Source of the DNA: an uncultured Clostridia bacterium
GTDB taxonomy: Bacteria > Bacillota > Clostridia > Christensenellales > UBA1242
NCBI GenBank assembly: GCA_947624105.1
Contig: CANQIX010000009.1
Coordinates: 1 to 35,771 of the forward strand
Direction of reading: 5' to 3'
DNA length: 35,771 nt
In this document: positions 23,402-33,069 of the stretch, one piece after another
Layout: every line of letters starts with the position of its first letter
Numbering within the stretch: the stretch's first letter is position 1
Position numbers and translations under genes: made by a program
The notes under the pieces: generated by a model
Database searches by the model: none
The model's input: only the letters and a program-made list of their open reading frames with translations
What the model was told of the DNA's origin: nothing

Positions 23402-24985
23402 TTATTTCGCTGTTTCAACATATCTGCTTTCGCGGATTACATTAACTTTGATTTGTCCTGGATATTGCATTTCGTTTTCAATCTTTGTTGCAATATCTTT
23501 AGCCATAAACATTGCATCGCTGTCAGATATCTCCTCTGGCTTAACGATGATTCTAATTTCTCTTCCTGCTTGAACGGCAAATGACTTGTCAACGCCTTTG
23601 AATCCGTTTGCAATCTCCTCGAGTTGTTGCAATCTCTTGATGTAGTTTTCAAAGGAATCGCGTCTTGCACCTGGCCTTGAACTTGAAATTGCATCGGCAA
23701 CTTGCACAATAACTGCTTCGATTGTTTTGAATTCAACGTTAAAGTGGTGAGCCTCGATGCAGTGAATAACCTCTTCGTTTTCGCCATATTTCTTTGCTAA
23801 ATCTACCCCGATTTGAACGTGAGAGCCTTCAAGTTCGTGGTCAAGCGCTTTACCGATATCGTGAAGAAGTCCGCCGCGCTTTGCAACCTTAACATTTGCG
23901 TCCATCTCTGCTGCGATAAGCCCTGCAATGATAGATACTTCAATCGAGTGTTTTAAAACGTTTTGTCCATAACTTGTGCGGTATTTAAGTCGCCCAAGTG
24001 TTTTTATAAGTTCGTTGTGCATATTGAAAATGCCAACTTCGTTTATTGCTTCGTCGCCGGCTTGCTTGATTGCCTTATCAACTTCGCGTTGCATCTTTTC
24101 GACAATTTCTTCGATTCTTGTTGGGTGGATTCTTCCATCGCTTATCAACTTTTCAAGCGACAATCTTGCAACTTCTCTTCTAATTGGATCAAAGCACGAA
24201 ATGGTGATCGTTTCTGGCGTGTCATCAACGATAAGTTCAACTCCGGTTGCAGCCTCGATAGCACGAATGTTTCTTCCTTCTCTTCCAATGATTCTACCTT
24301 TCATTTCGTCGGTTGGAAGAGATACAACAGAAACGGTCATTTCAGATGCTGTTTCAGTTGCGCATCTTTGAATTGCTTGTCCAACGATGTTACGAGCAAG
24401 TTTTTCTCCGTTTTCTCTTGCTTCGTCTTCAATTTGTTTGATGATTACACTGGCGTCTTTATGTGCTTGCGCTTTCATACTTTCAACCAGTTTGTCAGTA
24501 GCCTCTTGCCTTGTCATCTTGGCAATTTTTTCGATTTCGGCAACTGATTTTTCTTTGAGGTCTTCAACCTCTTGTCTTTGCTTTTCTAAGTCTTCTCTAA
24601 CAGAATTTAGTTGTTTCTTTTCTTCTTCAAGTTGTTCGCTACGCTTGTCTACTGAGAGTTCTTTCTTTTCGATATATTCCTCTCTTTGATTGAGTCTTTC
24701 TTCAATCTTAACAACTTCCTGACGTCTTTCAGCAACTTCTTTTTCGACTTTATCCTTAAGTTCCTGAGCAGACTCTTTGCTTTCTAGCAAAGCCTCTTTT
24801 TTGATTGTTTTTGCTTCTGCGTATGCATCTTCAATTATTTTAACTGCGTTAGATTTATTTTTCTGCATTCTGTGTTTATTATAGAAATAAACAGCAACTC
24901 CTCCGGCAACAAGTCCTAAAATTAAACAAACAACACCAATAACAGATGCGATAGCAGGAGAAACATCTAATAAAATAGTTTCCAC
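23402..24985 (-). CDS. rny: Ribonuclease Y
   Basis: This 527-residue membrane-anchored endoribonuclease starts mRNA turnover in Firmicutes. The N-terminal membrane segment is about residues 8-34, followed by a coiled coil (40-200), the KH domain (GRIIGREGRN at 230-239) and the HD domain (histidine and aspartate in GGLLHDIGKA, HD at 375-376; later EAHH). The start is GTG 24985, with AAGGGG ten bases upstream on the minus strand. A consensus promoter about 145 bases upstream gives a long leader. Two small membrane protein genes follow. Confidence 0.96.
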   Translation of the reverse strand: METILLDVSPAIASVIGVVCLILGLVAGGVAVYFYNKHRMQKNKSNAVKIIEDAYAEAKTIKKEALLESKESAQELKDKVEKEVAERRQEVVKIEERLNQREEYIEKKELSVDKRSEQLEEEKKQLNSVREDLEKQRQEVEDLKEKSVAEIEKIAKMTRQEATDKLVESMKAQAHKDASVIIKQIEDEARENGEKLARNIVGQAIQRCATETASEMTVSVVSLPTDEMKGRIIGREGRNIRAIEAATGVELIVDDTPETITISCFDPIRREVARLSLEKLISDGRIHPTRIEEIVEKMQREVDKAIKQAGDEAINEVGIFNMHNELIKTLGRLKYRTSYGQNVLKHSIEVSIIAGLIAAEMDANVKVAKRGGLLHDIGKALDHELEGSHVQIGVDLAKKYGENEEVIHCIEAHHFNVEFKTIEAVIVQVADAISSSRPGARRDSFENYIKRLQQLEEIANGFKGVDKSFAVQAGREIRIIVKPEEISDSDAMFMAKDIATKIENEMQYPGQIKVNVIRESRYVETAK

Positions 24986-25129
24986 TTTCGCATACCCCTT
25001 TTAATGTAGACGTAATATTTAGTTTTATAATTTTAAGCAGAATATCTCTGCGTTTAGTTATCTTTAACCTTTTCAAACAAAGGTAGAATATACTTCAAGG
25101 CTTACAAATAAATATTACACCTTAATATG

Positions 25130-25158
25130 AGTATATACTATTTAATATTTTAAGTCAA
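25130..25158 (-). promoter_or_regulatory. rny promoter
   Basis: On the minus strand TTGACT (25158-25153) and TATACT (25135-25130) have a 17-base spacer. The leader to the GTG is about 140 bases and contains a small hairpin GCAGA-GATAT-TCTGC (25037-25051). The promoter lies between tgt and rny, so rny can be made independently of the queA-tgt genes. Confidence 0.75.
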
Positions 25159-25185
25159 ACAAAAAAATGAAGTTTTCAGCCTCTT

Positions 25186-26310
<1,125 letters not shown>

Positions 26311-26339
26311 CTATCTAGTTATTATAACGACATATAACT

Positions 26340-26373
26340 TTGCATACTACACAATATGTAGTGTATTATGCAA
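26340..26373. repeat. 34-bp near-palindromic intergenic repeat, copy 4 (queA-tgt gap), best copy
   Basis: Arms TTGCATA and TATGCAA flank core halves CTACACAATA and TGTAGTGTAT; the stem has 7 bp, one mismatch, then 5 bp. It begins two bases after the queA stop codon. Confidence 0.85.
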
Positions 26374-26375
26374 TT

Positions 26376-27428
26376 TTATTTAATAAACATAGCATCACCA
26401 AAACTGAAGAAACGATATTTATCATCTACGGCGTGTTTATATAAATCTAGCGTTATATCGATGTCGCCTATAAATGCCGCAACAAGCATAATCAAAGTGC
26501 TTTCTGGCAAGTGGAAGTTTGTTATCAGCGCATCTACCACCTTAAACTTATATGGCGGATAGATAAAGATGCTTGTGTCAGTTTTAATTGGAATGACCTC
26601 TCCTTTTTCGTTTACCGCGCTTTCAAGCGTTCTTACTGAGGTTGTTCCAACGGCAATAACTCGTCTGCCCTCGCTTTTTGCTTTGTTAATCTTGTCGGCA
26701 ACTTCCTTAGTTACTTCGATATGTTCGGAGTGCATTTCGTGATGCAGTATGTTGTCTTCTTTTACCGGTCTAAATGTGCCAAGTCCAACGTGGAGTAAAA
26801 CTTCGCATACTTCAACTCCTTTTGCTTTGATGTCTTCAAGCAGTTGTTTTGTGAAGTGTAACCCTGCAGTTGGTGCAGCACTTGACCCATTTTCCTTTGC
26901 GTAAACAGTTTGATATCTGTCTGGATCGGCAAGTTTTTCCTTTATATATGGTGGCAGTGGAACTGTGCCAATATCCATAAGGTGTTCTTCAAATGTCTTT
27001 GAAAGGTCATATTCAAATTTAACGTAGCAAACTCCATAAGTGCCCATCTTTGTTATCGTGCAAGATATGTCTTTATTGAACACGATTTTGGTGCCGACAC
27101 TTAGGCGCTTGCAAGGTTTTGCAATAACTTCCCAATTCAGTAAATCGATTCTCTTTTGGAGTAAAATTTCTATCTTCGCTCCAGTTTCTTTAAAGCCATA
27201 CAGCCTTGCTGGAAGAACTTTTGTGTTGTTGATAACAAGCACATCGCCCTTTTTTAGTTCGTCTATAATGTTATAAAAATGCACATCGCTGTGTGATTTT
27301 GTCTTTCTGTTGTAAACGAGAAGGCGCGAATGATCTCTTGGCTCGATTGGAACTTGCGCAATTTGTTCTTCTGGCAGTTCGTAAAAGTAAGTGGATCTCA
27401 AAACCTCTCTTCTTGCTTCTTCTTGCAT
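26376..27428 (-). CDS. queA: S-adenosylmethionine:tRNA ribosyltransferase-isomerase QueA
   Basis: QueA transfers the ribosyl part of SAM to preQ1 in tRNA, making epoxyqueuosine. The frame is open to 27533, but ATG 27428 is preferred: AAGGA lies at a suitable distance, the upstream part overlaps ruvB, and the product is then 350 residues, the usual length. Typical segments are YELPEEQIAQVPIEPRDHSR, INNTKVLPARL, GSSAAPTAGLHFT, HVGLGTFRPV, HSEHIEV and GTTSVRTLE. It follows ruvB by ten bases and precedes tgt. Confidence 0.95.
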   Translation of the reverse strand: MQEEARREVLRSTYFYELPEEQIAQVPIEPRDHSRLLVYNRKTKSHSDVHFYNIIDELKKGDVLVINNTKVLPARLYGFKETGAKIEILLQKRIDLLNWEVIAKPCKRLSVGTKIVFNKDISCTITKMGTYGVCYVKFEYDLSKTFEEHLMDIGTVPLPPYIKEKLADPDRYQTVYAKENGSSAAPTAGLHFTKQLLEDIKAKGVEVCEVLLHVGLGTFRPVKEDNILHHEMHSEHIEVTKEVADKINKAKSEGRRVIAVGTTSVRTLESAVNEKGEVIPIKTDTSIFIYPPYKFKVVDALITNFHLPESTLIMLVAAFIGDIDITLDLYKHAVDDKYRFFSFGDAMFIK

Positions 27429-27438
27429 AGTATTTTCC

Positions 27439-28449
27439 TTATTTTGTGTTGTTTCCTGTGTATGGTATCCCAAGATGGTTATAGGCGTTTTCAAGTGCAA
27501 CGCGCCCTCTTGGTGTGCGAGAAATGAATCCAAGTTGCATTAAATATGGCTCATAAACGTCTTCAATCGTTCCTGAATCTTCGGAAATTGTGGCGGAAAG
27601 TGTTTCAAGTCCAACAGGCCCACCGCCAAATTTATAAATGATGCTTTCAAGAATCTTTCTGTCGATAAAATCCAAGCCTAATTCGTCTATTTCCATTTTA
27701 GCAAGTGCTTGGTCGGTTATCTCTTTTGTAATCTTGCCCGTTCCAAGCACGTCGGCATAATCACGAACTCTCTTTAAAAGTCTGTTCGCAATTCTTGGCG
27801 TGCCTCTCGAACGTTTTGCAATATCTAGACTTGCCGTTTGGTCAATTTCGATATTCAAAATCTTAGCCGAACGATTTATAATCACCCTAAGTTCCTCATC
27901 GCTGTAAAGTTCCAGTCTTGCGATAACGCCGAAACGATCACGTAATGGACCGGTGAGCATACCTGCTTTGGTCGTTGCGCCGATAAGTGTGAATGGTTGA
28001 ATTTTAAGGCGCATATTCTTTGCAGATGGCCCTTTGCCGACGATAAAGTCAAGAGCAAAATCTTCCATCGCTGGATATAGAATCTCCTCAACAGTCTTGT
28101 TAAGGCGGTGAATTTCATCAATAAACAAAACGTCGTATTTATTTAAGTTTGTAAGTATTGCAGCAAGGTCTGCAGCGTGCTCGATGGCTGGCCCCGATGT
28201 AATCTTTATCTGCGAGCCAAGTTCGTTGGCAATTATATGCGAAAGAGTCGTCTTTCCAAGCCCTGGAGGTCCATATAAAAGCACGTGGTCTAAGGCGTCT
28301 TTTCTTGTTTTTGCCGCCTTAATATAAATCTTTAGGCTTTCCTTTATCTTTTCTTGCCCAACATATTCATCAAGCCTTGTAGGACGAAGAGAGTTTTCTA
28401 TCTCTGCATCTGTCCAGTTTTTTGTGCTTGTAATAAATCTATCTTCCAT
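27439..28449 (-). CDS. ruvB: Holliday junction branch migration ATPase RuvB
   Basis: ATG 28449 is chosen over the longer open frame (to 28473) because AAAGGAG precedes it. The 336-residue hexameric AAA+ motor drives branch migration with RuvA. Walker A is GPPGLGKT (60-67), Walker B with DEIH at 111-114, sensor 1 around [11 protein letters not shown], the arginine finger in GPLRDRFG, and a C-terminal winged helix ([10 protein letters not shown]). It is separated from ruvA by a 59-base gap filled with copies of the 34-bp repeat. Confidence 0.97.
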   Translation of the reverse strand: MEDRFITSTKNWTDAEIENSLRPTRLDEYVGQEKIKESLKIYIKAAKTRKDALDHVLLYGPPGLGKTTLSHIIANELGSQIKITSGPAIEHAADLAAILTNLNKYDVLFIDEIHRLNKTVEEILYPAMEDFALDFIVGKGPSAKNMRLKIQPFTLIGATTKAGMLTGPLRDRFGVIARLELYSDEELRVIINRSAKILNIEIDQTASLDIAKRSRGTPRIANRLLKRVRDYADVLGTGKITKEITDQALAKMEIDELGLDFIDRKILESIIYKFGGGPVGLETLSATISEDSGTIEDVYEPYLMQLGFISRTPRGRVALENAYNHLGIPYTGNNTK

Positions 28450-28458
28450 TTGCTCTCC

Positions 28459-28508
28459 TTTGATAATACACAATATGTTGATGTGTTATATTTGCATATT
28501 ACACAATA
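28459..28508. repeat. 34-bp repeat family, copy 5 plus a half copy (ruvA-ruvB gap)
   Basis: The first unit begins TTTGATA with core ATACACAATA and TGTTGATGTG, with a small insertion. A second half-unit follows with arm TTGCATA (28492-28498) and core TTACACAATA (28499-28508), ending exactly where the ruvA stop codon begins. Confidence 0.7.
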
Positions 28509-29108
28509 TCATCTACCAAGTTGTTTAAGCGTTTTAAGAATAATCTCTTCGGCAGTGTCGCCATCTGCAGCATTTGAACGTGCGTATCTGTAAGCATCGT
28601 TCTTGTTTACACCAAGGTTTATAAGAGTGTCAACAGCATCGTTTAGCGCGGTTTCGCTTACATTTACAACAGGAACATCGTTGTAGTTGAACAGATTGAT
28701 TCCGGTTGCGTCAACTTTGTCTTTAAGTTCAAGGCAGATTCTTTCAGCAGTCTTTCTGCCAAGCCCCTTGATTTTTGATATAGCCGACACATCTTCTCTT
28801 GAAATTGCAATCAAAAGGTCGGATATTTTCATACCAGAAAGCACCCCAATTGCCATTTTTGGCCCTACGCCAGATACGGTGATGAGTTTTAAGAAGAGTT
28901 GTCTTTCTTCACTTGTAGCAAAGCCATAAAGCGCCACGCCATCTTCTTTTACGTGCAAATAGGTCAAAATTTTGGTGGTAGAATTTAACTCTGGAAGTGC
29001 CGAAATGGTGTTTCCGGAAACTAAGAGTTCGTAACCCACTCCATTTACGTCCATTATTATTTCATTCTCGTATTTTTCTTCGATTGTTCCAACTAAAAAC
29101 GCTATCAT
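28509..29108 (-). CDS. ruvA: Holliday junction branch migration protein RuvA
   Basis: This 199-residue tetrameric protein binds four-way junctions and loads RuvB. Domain I is an OB-fold (MIAFLVGTIEEK, DVNGVGYELLVSG), domain II has the helix-hairpin-helix motifs VSGVGPKMAIGVLSG and KIKGLGRKTAERIC, and domain III at the C-terminus binds RuvB (LINLGVNKNDAYRYA). A GAGGAG ribosome site precedes ATG. It lies seven bases after ruvC. The stop codon touches a palindromic repeat. Confidence 0.97.
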   Translation of the reverse strand: MIAFLVGTIEEKYENEIIMDVNGVGYELLVSGNTISALPELNSTTKILTYLHVKEDGVALYGFATSEERQLFLKLITVSGVGPKMAIGVLSGMKISDLLIAISREDVSAISKIKGLGRKTAERICLELKDKVDATGINLFNYNDVPVVNVSETALNDAVDTLINLGVNKNDAYRYARSNAADGDTAEEIILKTLKQLGR

Positions 29109-29115
29109 ACTCTCC

Positions 29116-29604
29116 TCACATCATATTTACATTTAGTCTTGGATTTATTTGACTGTGGCAAATCGCAACTGCCAAAGCATCGGCGGCATCGTCTGGTTTT
29201 GGAATTGACGCAAGCCCAAGCACATTTGTTACCATATACTGAATTTGTTTTTTCACAGCGTGGCCATTGCCGGTGAGTGCTTGTTTAATTTGAATAGGTG
29301 TATATTCAAAGATTCTGCCACAATACTTTTGACTAGCAAGCACAATAACTCCCCTCGCTTGTGCAACTTGGATTACCGTTTTCTGGTTTTTAAAATAGAA
29401 AAGTTCCTCGATGGCAACTTCGTCTGGCTTATATGTTTCAAACAAAACCCTTAAAGACTCTTCAATCGCCTGCAATCTAACTGGCAAGGGATCTTCTTTT
29501 GGCGTTTCAATAACACCATAGTCGACAACTGCATTGTTTAGATGCGTGTCGATGATGCCATAACCGACTATTGCATATCCAGGGTCAATACCTAAAATTC
29601 TCAT
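29116..29604 (-). CDS. ruvC: Holliday junction resolvase RuvC
   Basis: The 162-residue endonuclease cuts Holliday junctions symmetrically. The four acidic residues are visible: D7 in LGIDPGYAIVGYG, E66/E67 in AIEELFYFKNQ, and D138/D139 with D142 in KPDDAADALAVA. ATG 29604 has no ribosome binding site; a consensus promoter ends six bases before it, so the message is probably leaderless. It starts the ruvC-ruvA-ruvB-queA-tgt transcript. Confidence 0.96.
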   Translation of the reverse strand: MRILGIDPGYAIVGYGIIDTHLNNAVVDYGVIETPKEDPLPVRLQAIEESLRVLFETYKPDEVAIEELFYFKNQKTVIQVAQARGVIVLASQKYCGRIFEYTPIQIKQALTGNGHAVKKQIQYMVTNVLGLASIPKPDDAADALAVAICHSQINPRLNVNMM

Positions 29605-29610
29605 AGAGTA

Positions 29611-29639
29611 AGTTTAAGATATTTTCCTAAAATTGTCAA
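29611..29639 (-). promoter_or_regulatory. ruvC promoter, predicted leaderless
   Basis: On the minus strand TTGACA (29639-29634) and TAAACT (29616-29611) have a 17-base spacer. Only six bases remain before the ATG at 29604. Confidence 0.72.
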
Positions 29640-29729
29640 ATAAAACGCAAAGAAAACGCAGATAGCCTATGCCATTTTAAAGATAAAAACAAGAGACATT
29701 GCGCAGAATAGTTATATTGTTTATTGCAT

Positions 29730-29755
29730 AAAAAAATCAGCAAAATTGCTGACTT
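29730..29755 (-). terminator. Intrinsic terminator after yebC
   Basis: On the minus strand AAGTCAGCA pairs with TGCTGATTT around a four-base loop, with a T run of seven beyond it (29736-29730). It separates yebC from ruvC. Confidence 0.75.
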
Positions 29756-29758
29756 TGT

Positions 29759-30487
29759 TTATTCTTCATCTGGAAGATTTACGTTGTGATAAACCTCTTG
29801 AACGTCATCTAAGTCTTCTAAGGCGTCAATCATACGTTGGAACTTGCCAAGTTGCTCTTCGTTTAAGTCTACATAGGTGTCTGCAACAAGTTCGGTTGAC
29901 GAAGAAACGACTTTGTAGCCCTTTTTCTCTAAGAAATCTTGAACTTCGATGTGCTTGTTAGGTTCGGTTATAACCTCAACAGAATCGCCATCTTCAACGA
30001 CATCAACAGCGCCGGCATCAAGAGCGTCCATCATAAGTGTGTCAACGTCTTTAACGTCTTCAACGATAACAATGCCCTTGTTGTTGAACAAGTAAGATAC
30101 GCAGTTTGTCGAACCAAGCGCACCACCGTGCTTATCAAAAGCGTGGCGAACATCTCCGGCAGTTCTGTTTTTGTTGTCTGTAAGGCACTCTACAATAACT
30201 GCAGAGCCAGAAACACCATATCCTTCATAAGTGATAGCCTCGTAGTTTACTGAACCAAGTTCGCCAGAAGCCTTTTTAATCGAACGTTCGATGTTATCGT
30301 TTGGCATATTGTTGGCTCTTGCCTTGTTTATGATATCGCGGAGTTTGTTGTTAGTGTTAGGGTCAGGGCCGCCTGCTTTAACGCATACAGCAATTTCACG
30401 TCCAATTTTTGTAAATATTTTGCCCCTTGCTGCATCAGTTTTACCCTTTTTGGCTTGTATGTTATGCCATTTTGAATGTCCTGACAT
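29759..30487 (-). CDS. YebC/PmpR family protein (transcription/translation factor)
   Basis: This 242-residue protein begins [19 protein letters not shown], the family signature, and contains [19 protein letters not shown] and [15 protein letters not shown]. YebC proteins act as DNA-binding regulators in some bacteria and help ribosomes pass proline stretches in others; which applies here is open. A strong GGAGGTG precedes ATG. The C-terminus is acidic ([12 protein letters not shown]). It is downstream of a SpoU-type methyltransferase gene and upstream of the ruv genes, a common neighbourhood. Confidence 0.95.
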   Translation of the reverse strand: MSGHSKWHNIQAKKGKTDAARGKIFTKIGREIAVCVKAGGPDPNTNNKLRDIINKARANNMPNDNIERSIKKASGELGSVNYEAITYEGYGVSGSAVIVECLTDNKNRTAGDVRHAFDKHGGALGSTNCVSYLFNNKGIVIVEDVKDVDTLMMDALDAGAVDVVEDGDSVEVITEPNKHIEVQDFLEKKGYKVVSSSTELVADTYVDLNEEQLGKFQRMIDALEDLDDVQEVYHNVNLPDEE

Positions 30488-30506
30488 TTTTCACCTCCGT
30501 TAAAAT

Positions 30507-31229
30507 TTAAAAGTTGTTTTTTGATAGTTCATACATAATTATCGAACCACTCACTCCGGCGTTTAGGCTTTCAATCCCCTCTTTCATAGGAATCTTAACT
30601 GTTTCTTTGCAAAGAGCGGATATTTCTGCGCTAACGCCCTGTCCTTCGTTTCCAACAACAACTCCAACAACTCCGCTTGGAGCGTAAGAGAAGATGTCTT
30701 TTCCATTCATATCGCACTTAACAAGATTAAGTTTGTTTTTTGTGGCAAAATTAACAAATTCTGCTTTAGTAAATTCGTAGCACTTTTCATTGAAAACTGC
30801 CCCCACCGAACTTCTTATAAGTTTTGAATTTGTTTTGTTAACGCTGTCCACCAAAAACACTGCAAACATACCGCACGCTTTTGCTGTTCTTATAAGCGTG
30901 CCTACGTTTCCAGGGTCTTGCAAACTGTCGATTACTAAGAAGTTTGAAGTTGGCACTTCCACAACATCTTGTGTATAGTATGCTATGCATAACACTTTCT
31001 GTGGTGTAACAGTGTCTGCAAGCATTTCAAGCGTTTTTGAATCGACACGATATGTTTTTGTTGTGGTTTTGAATGGTAGTTCGTCTAATGTGGTTATGAA
31101 GCAATCAATCTTAATTGATGAGTTTTTGATTGCATCTTCGATAATTTTGACATTATCTAAAAAAAGCAAAGACTTATTTCGTTTTTGCCTTTTCCATTCG
31201 AGTATTAAACTCTTTGTCGCCTTAAGCAT
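30507..31229 (-). CDS. SpoU/TrmH family rRNA 2'-O-methyltransferase
   Basis: The 240-residue enzyme methylates a ribose in rRNA (or tRNA). It has the N-terminal substrate-binding domain (about 1-90) and the trefoil-knot SPOUT domain with motif 1 [12 protein letters not shown], motif 2 VVGNEGQG and motif 3 [16 protein letters not shown]. The start is taken at ATG 31229, which overlaps the rplT stop by eight bases; a TTG at 31238 in the same frame is possible. The gene follows rplT directly, as it does in many Firmicutes, so it likely belongs to the infC-rpmI-rplT operon. Confidence 0.92.
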   Translation of the reverse strand: MLKATKSLILEWKRQKRNKSLLFLDNVKIIEDAIKNSSIKIDCFITTLDELPFKTTTKTYRVDSKTLEMLADTVTPQKVLCIAYYTQDVVEVPTSNFLVIDSLQDPGNVGTLIRTAKACGMFAVFLVDSVNKTNSKLIRSSVGAVFNEKCYEFTKAEFVNFATKNKLNLVKCDMNGKDIFSYAPSGVVGVVVGNEGQGVSAEISALCKETVKIPMKEGIESLNAGVSGSIIMYELSKNNF

Positions 31230-31569
31230 TCTTTGCAATCTCTACAAGTTTAGAGAATGCTTCTGGTTCTCTTACTGCCATATCAGCAAGAACTTTACGG
31301 TTTAATGATACATCTGCTTTCTTTAAGCCGGCAACAAATCTGCTGTATGATATGTCGTTAAGTCTGCAAGCAGCGTTGATTCTTGTAATCCAAAGGGATC
31401 TAAAATCTCTCTTCTTTTGCTTTCTTCCAACATAAGCATATTGGCCAGACTTCATAACCTGCTCTCTTGCAGTTCTATAAAGTTTGCTCTTTGCGCCAAA
31501 GTAACCTTTAGCAGATTTTAAAATTTTTCTACGTTTTTTAAGTGCATTTACTGATCTTTTAACTCTCAT
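31222..31569 (-). CDS. rplT: 50S ribosomal protein L20
   Basis: The 115-residue basic protein begins [20 protein letters not shown] and has [30 protein letters not shown] and [10 protein letters not shown], as L20 does. It binds 23S rRNA early in assembly. In Firmicutes L20 also represses its own operon by binding the leader upstream of infC; a matching leader is present here. A strong ribosome binding site precedes the ATG. Its end overlaps the methyltransferase start. Confidence 0.98.
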   Translation of the reverse strand: MRVKRSVNALKKRRKILKSAKGYFGAKSKLYRTAREQVMKSGQYAYVGRKQKKRDFRSLWITRINAACRLNDISYSRFVAGLKKADVSLNRKVLADMAVREPEAFSKLVEIAKNA

Positions 31570-31584
31570 ATTGCCCTCCTACTC

Positions 31585-31779
31585 TTACTTGCCAATCAGA
31601 GTCTTTATATTTGCTGCGTTCTTTCCAGCAATATAAGATCCCTTTCTAAGTTTTCTTTTACGGCTCTTTGACTTTGCTGTCAAAAAGTGTCCTCTGTTTG
31701 GTCTTGCATACTTTACTTTTCCTGTTGCTGTAAGTGAAAAGCGTTTCTTTGCACCACTATGTGTTTTTTGTTTAGGCAT
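31585..31779 (-). CDS. rpmI: 50S ribosomal protein L35
   Basis: The 64-residue product starts MPKQKTHSGAKKRFSLTATG and includes KYARPNRGHFLTAKS, the hallmark of L35. It sits between infC and rplT with short gaps, the conserved order. It is very basic and binds 23S rRNA. Confidence 0.98.
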   Translation of the reverse strand: MPKQKTHSGAKKRFSLTATGKVKYARPNRGHFLTAKSKSRKRKLRKGSYIAGKNAANIKTLIGK

Positions 31780-31792
31780 ATTCCTTCTCCTT

Positions 31793-32308
31793 TTATTTTG
31801 TCTTCTTTGGGCTGATTACAACAGTTACGTTATGACCCATTACCTCTGGTTTTTTGTCGGTTGTGCCATATTCACTGAGCGTTTCAACAAATTTTTCGAC
31901 ATCTTCAACTGCATTTTTTGCATACGCTTGCTCTCTTCCGCGCATTCTAAGCGACACCTTAACTTTGTCGCCCTCTTGCAGAATCTTTTGAGCGTTTTTA
32001 AGTTTGAAACTTGTGTGATATTCGTCGATACGCATTGAAAGTTGAATTTCTTTAACTTCGGCGATCTTCTGGTTTTTCTTAAGTTCCTTTTCGCGCTTTA
32101 AACTGTCGAACTTAAACTTGCCATAGTCCATAAGTTTGCAAACTGCAGGACTTCCGTTGCCGTTCATAAGAACAAGGTCAAGTCCTTCGTTATCGGCAAT
32201 CTGCCTTGCCTTTTCGATTGGAAGAATCCCAAGTTGTTCTCCCTCTGCACCAATGAGACGAACCTCTTTTGCAGTGATTTGTTCGTTGATTAACTGTTCC
32301 TTAAAAAT
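31793..32308 (-). CDS. infC: Translation initiation factor IF-3 (AUU start)
   Basis: The start is set at ATT 32308, nine bases from GAAGGAG (complement of 32318-32324); the product is 171 residues and runs MFKEQLINEQITAKEVRLI, the normal IF-3 beginning. No ATG, GTG or TTG is better placed. An AUU start is the known autoregulatory device of infC, because IF-3 itself discriminates against it. The N-domain includes NEGLDLVLMNGNGSPAVCKL and MDYGKFKFDSLKRE; the C-domain includes IQLSMRIDEYHTSFKLKNA and VSLRMRGREQAYA. It leads the infC-rpmI-rplT operon under an attenuator. Confidence 0.95.
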   Translation of the reverse strand: MFKEQLINEQITAKEVRLIGAEGEQLGILPIEKARQIADNEGLDLVLMNGNGSPAVCKLMDYGKFKFDSLKREKELKKNQKIAEVKEIQLSMRIDEYHTSFKLKNAQKILQEGDKVKVSLRMRGREQAYAKNAVEDVEKFVETLSEYGTTDKKPEVMGHNVTVVISPKKTK

Positions 32309-32446
32309 TGTCGTAATCTCCTTCAAAAAAAATTTTGGTAGAAGCAAATAAGCACCCTACCAAAATATAATAAAGCAATGTTTATTAAATTTTAACCAAA
32401 TCTGAAACGAATTCGACTGGTGAGAAGGTGTCTTCTGCTTACATAC
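32309..32446 (-). promoter_or_regulatory. L20-type leader of the infC operon
   Basis: The 138-base leader between the promoter and infC contains a structured region (with GACACCTTCTCACC, 32437-32418 area) and the attenuator hairpin. Position, operon and architecture match the L20 leader of Firmicutes, in which L20 binding favours termination. The call rests on context and architecture; I did not fold it by program. Confidence 0.75.
32325..32366 (-). terminator. Attenuator hairpin directly before infC
   Basis: On the minus strand ATTTTGGTAG pairs with CTACCAAAAT (32366-32357 with 32341-32332) around a 15-base loop, followed by a run of eight T. It lies just before the infC ribosome binding site and can end transcription before the operon. 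Confidence 0.85.
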
Positions 32447-32452
32447 GCCGTT

Positions 32453-32482
32453 ATTTTAACACACATAGTTTTTATTTGTCAA
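32453..32482 (-). promoter_or_regulatory. Promoter of the infC-rpmI-rplT operon
   Basis: On the minus strand TTGACA (32482-32477) and TAAAAT (32458-32453) are 18 bases apart, immediately after the stop of the preceding membrane protein gene. Confidence 0.8.
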
Positions 32483-32495
32483 CTGATTTTTTAAT

Positions 32496-33035
32496 TTATT
32501 TCGTATTTTTTCTTGCTTTTCGCCTTTTAAAGTTGAAATCGAGCATCTTTCCAACAATCATTGCAACCTTTGTGCAGTTTGTGATGGCGTAGTTCTTCAT
32601 AAGTGCCTTAAAAAATATCGTTAGCCCAGCAATAAGCGAACTTACAAGGCAACTTGCAAGCAAAAATATGTTTGGATTTTCGATGTGCATATTAAGCACC
32701 AAACTAAGTCCGCCCGCGCCACTTAATATGCTGCAGATATCTCCCACAACATCTCCGCCAAAAGACGAAACCTTCTCGCAGTTATCACACAGCCTTTTTG
32801 CAACAATATATCCGCGCGAATCCTTAAATCTTTCTAAGTCCGCTCTTTTAAGCGATGCAAATGCGATTCCAATCATATCAAATATTACGCTTGTAAAGAT
32901 AAAGAATGCGATTATGAAGATTGAAAAATATATCGAAAGATAAGGTTGTAAACTTTGAGAAAGCAAACTGAAGATGATTGATAGTGAAATAGATAAAAAC
33001 AGAACCTTAAATGGCCATCTGTAAGACAGTTTCAT
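32496..33035 (-). CDS. Membrane protein, distantly DUF21/CNNM-like
   Basis: The 179-residue protein has membrane segments near 10-28, 33-56 and 118-146. Between them lies IFDMIGIAFASLKRADLERF and NCEKVSSFGGDVVGDICSIL, a pattern I recall from Firmicutes proteins with a DUF21-like transmembrane domain but no CBS pair. A transport or envelope role would fit, but no residue proves it. The C-terminus is basic (NFKRRKARKNTK). ATG 33035 has TATAAT ending five bases upstream and no ribosome site, suggesting a leaderless message. It lies between proS and the infC leader. Confidence 0.7.
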   Translation of the reverse strand: MKLSYRWPFKVLFLSISLSIIFSLLSQSLQPYLSIYFSIFIIAFFIFTSVIFDMIGIAFASLKRADLERFKDSRGYIVAKRLCDNCEKVSSFGGDVVGDICSILSGAGGLSLVLNMHIENPNIFLLASCLVSSLIAGLTIFFKALMKNYAITNCTKVAMIVGKMLDFNFKRRKARKNTK

Positions 33036-33069
33036 ACCATATTATACGCTCTGTTTTTATAAATTATAT

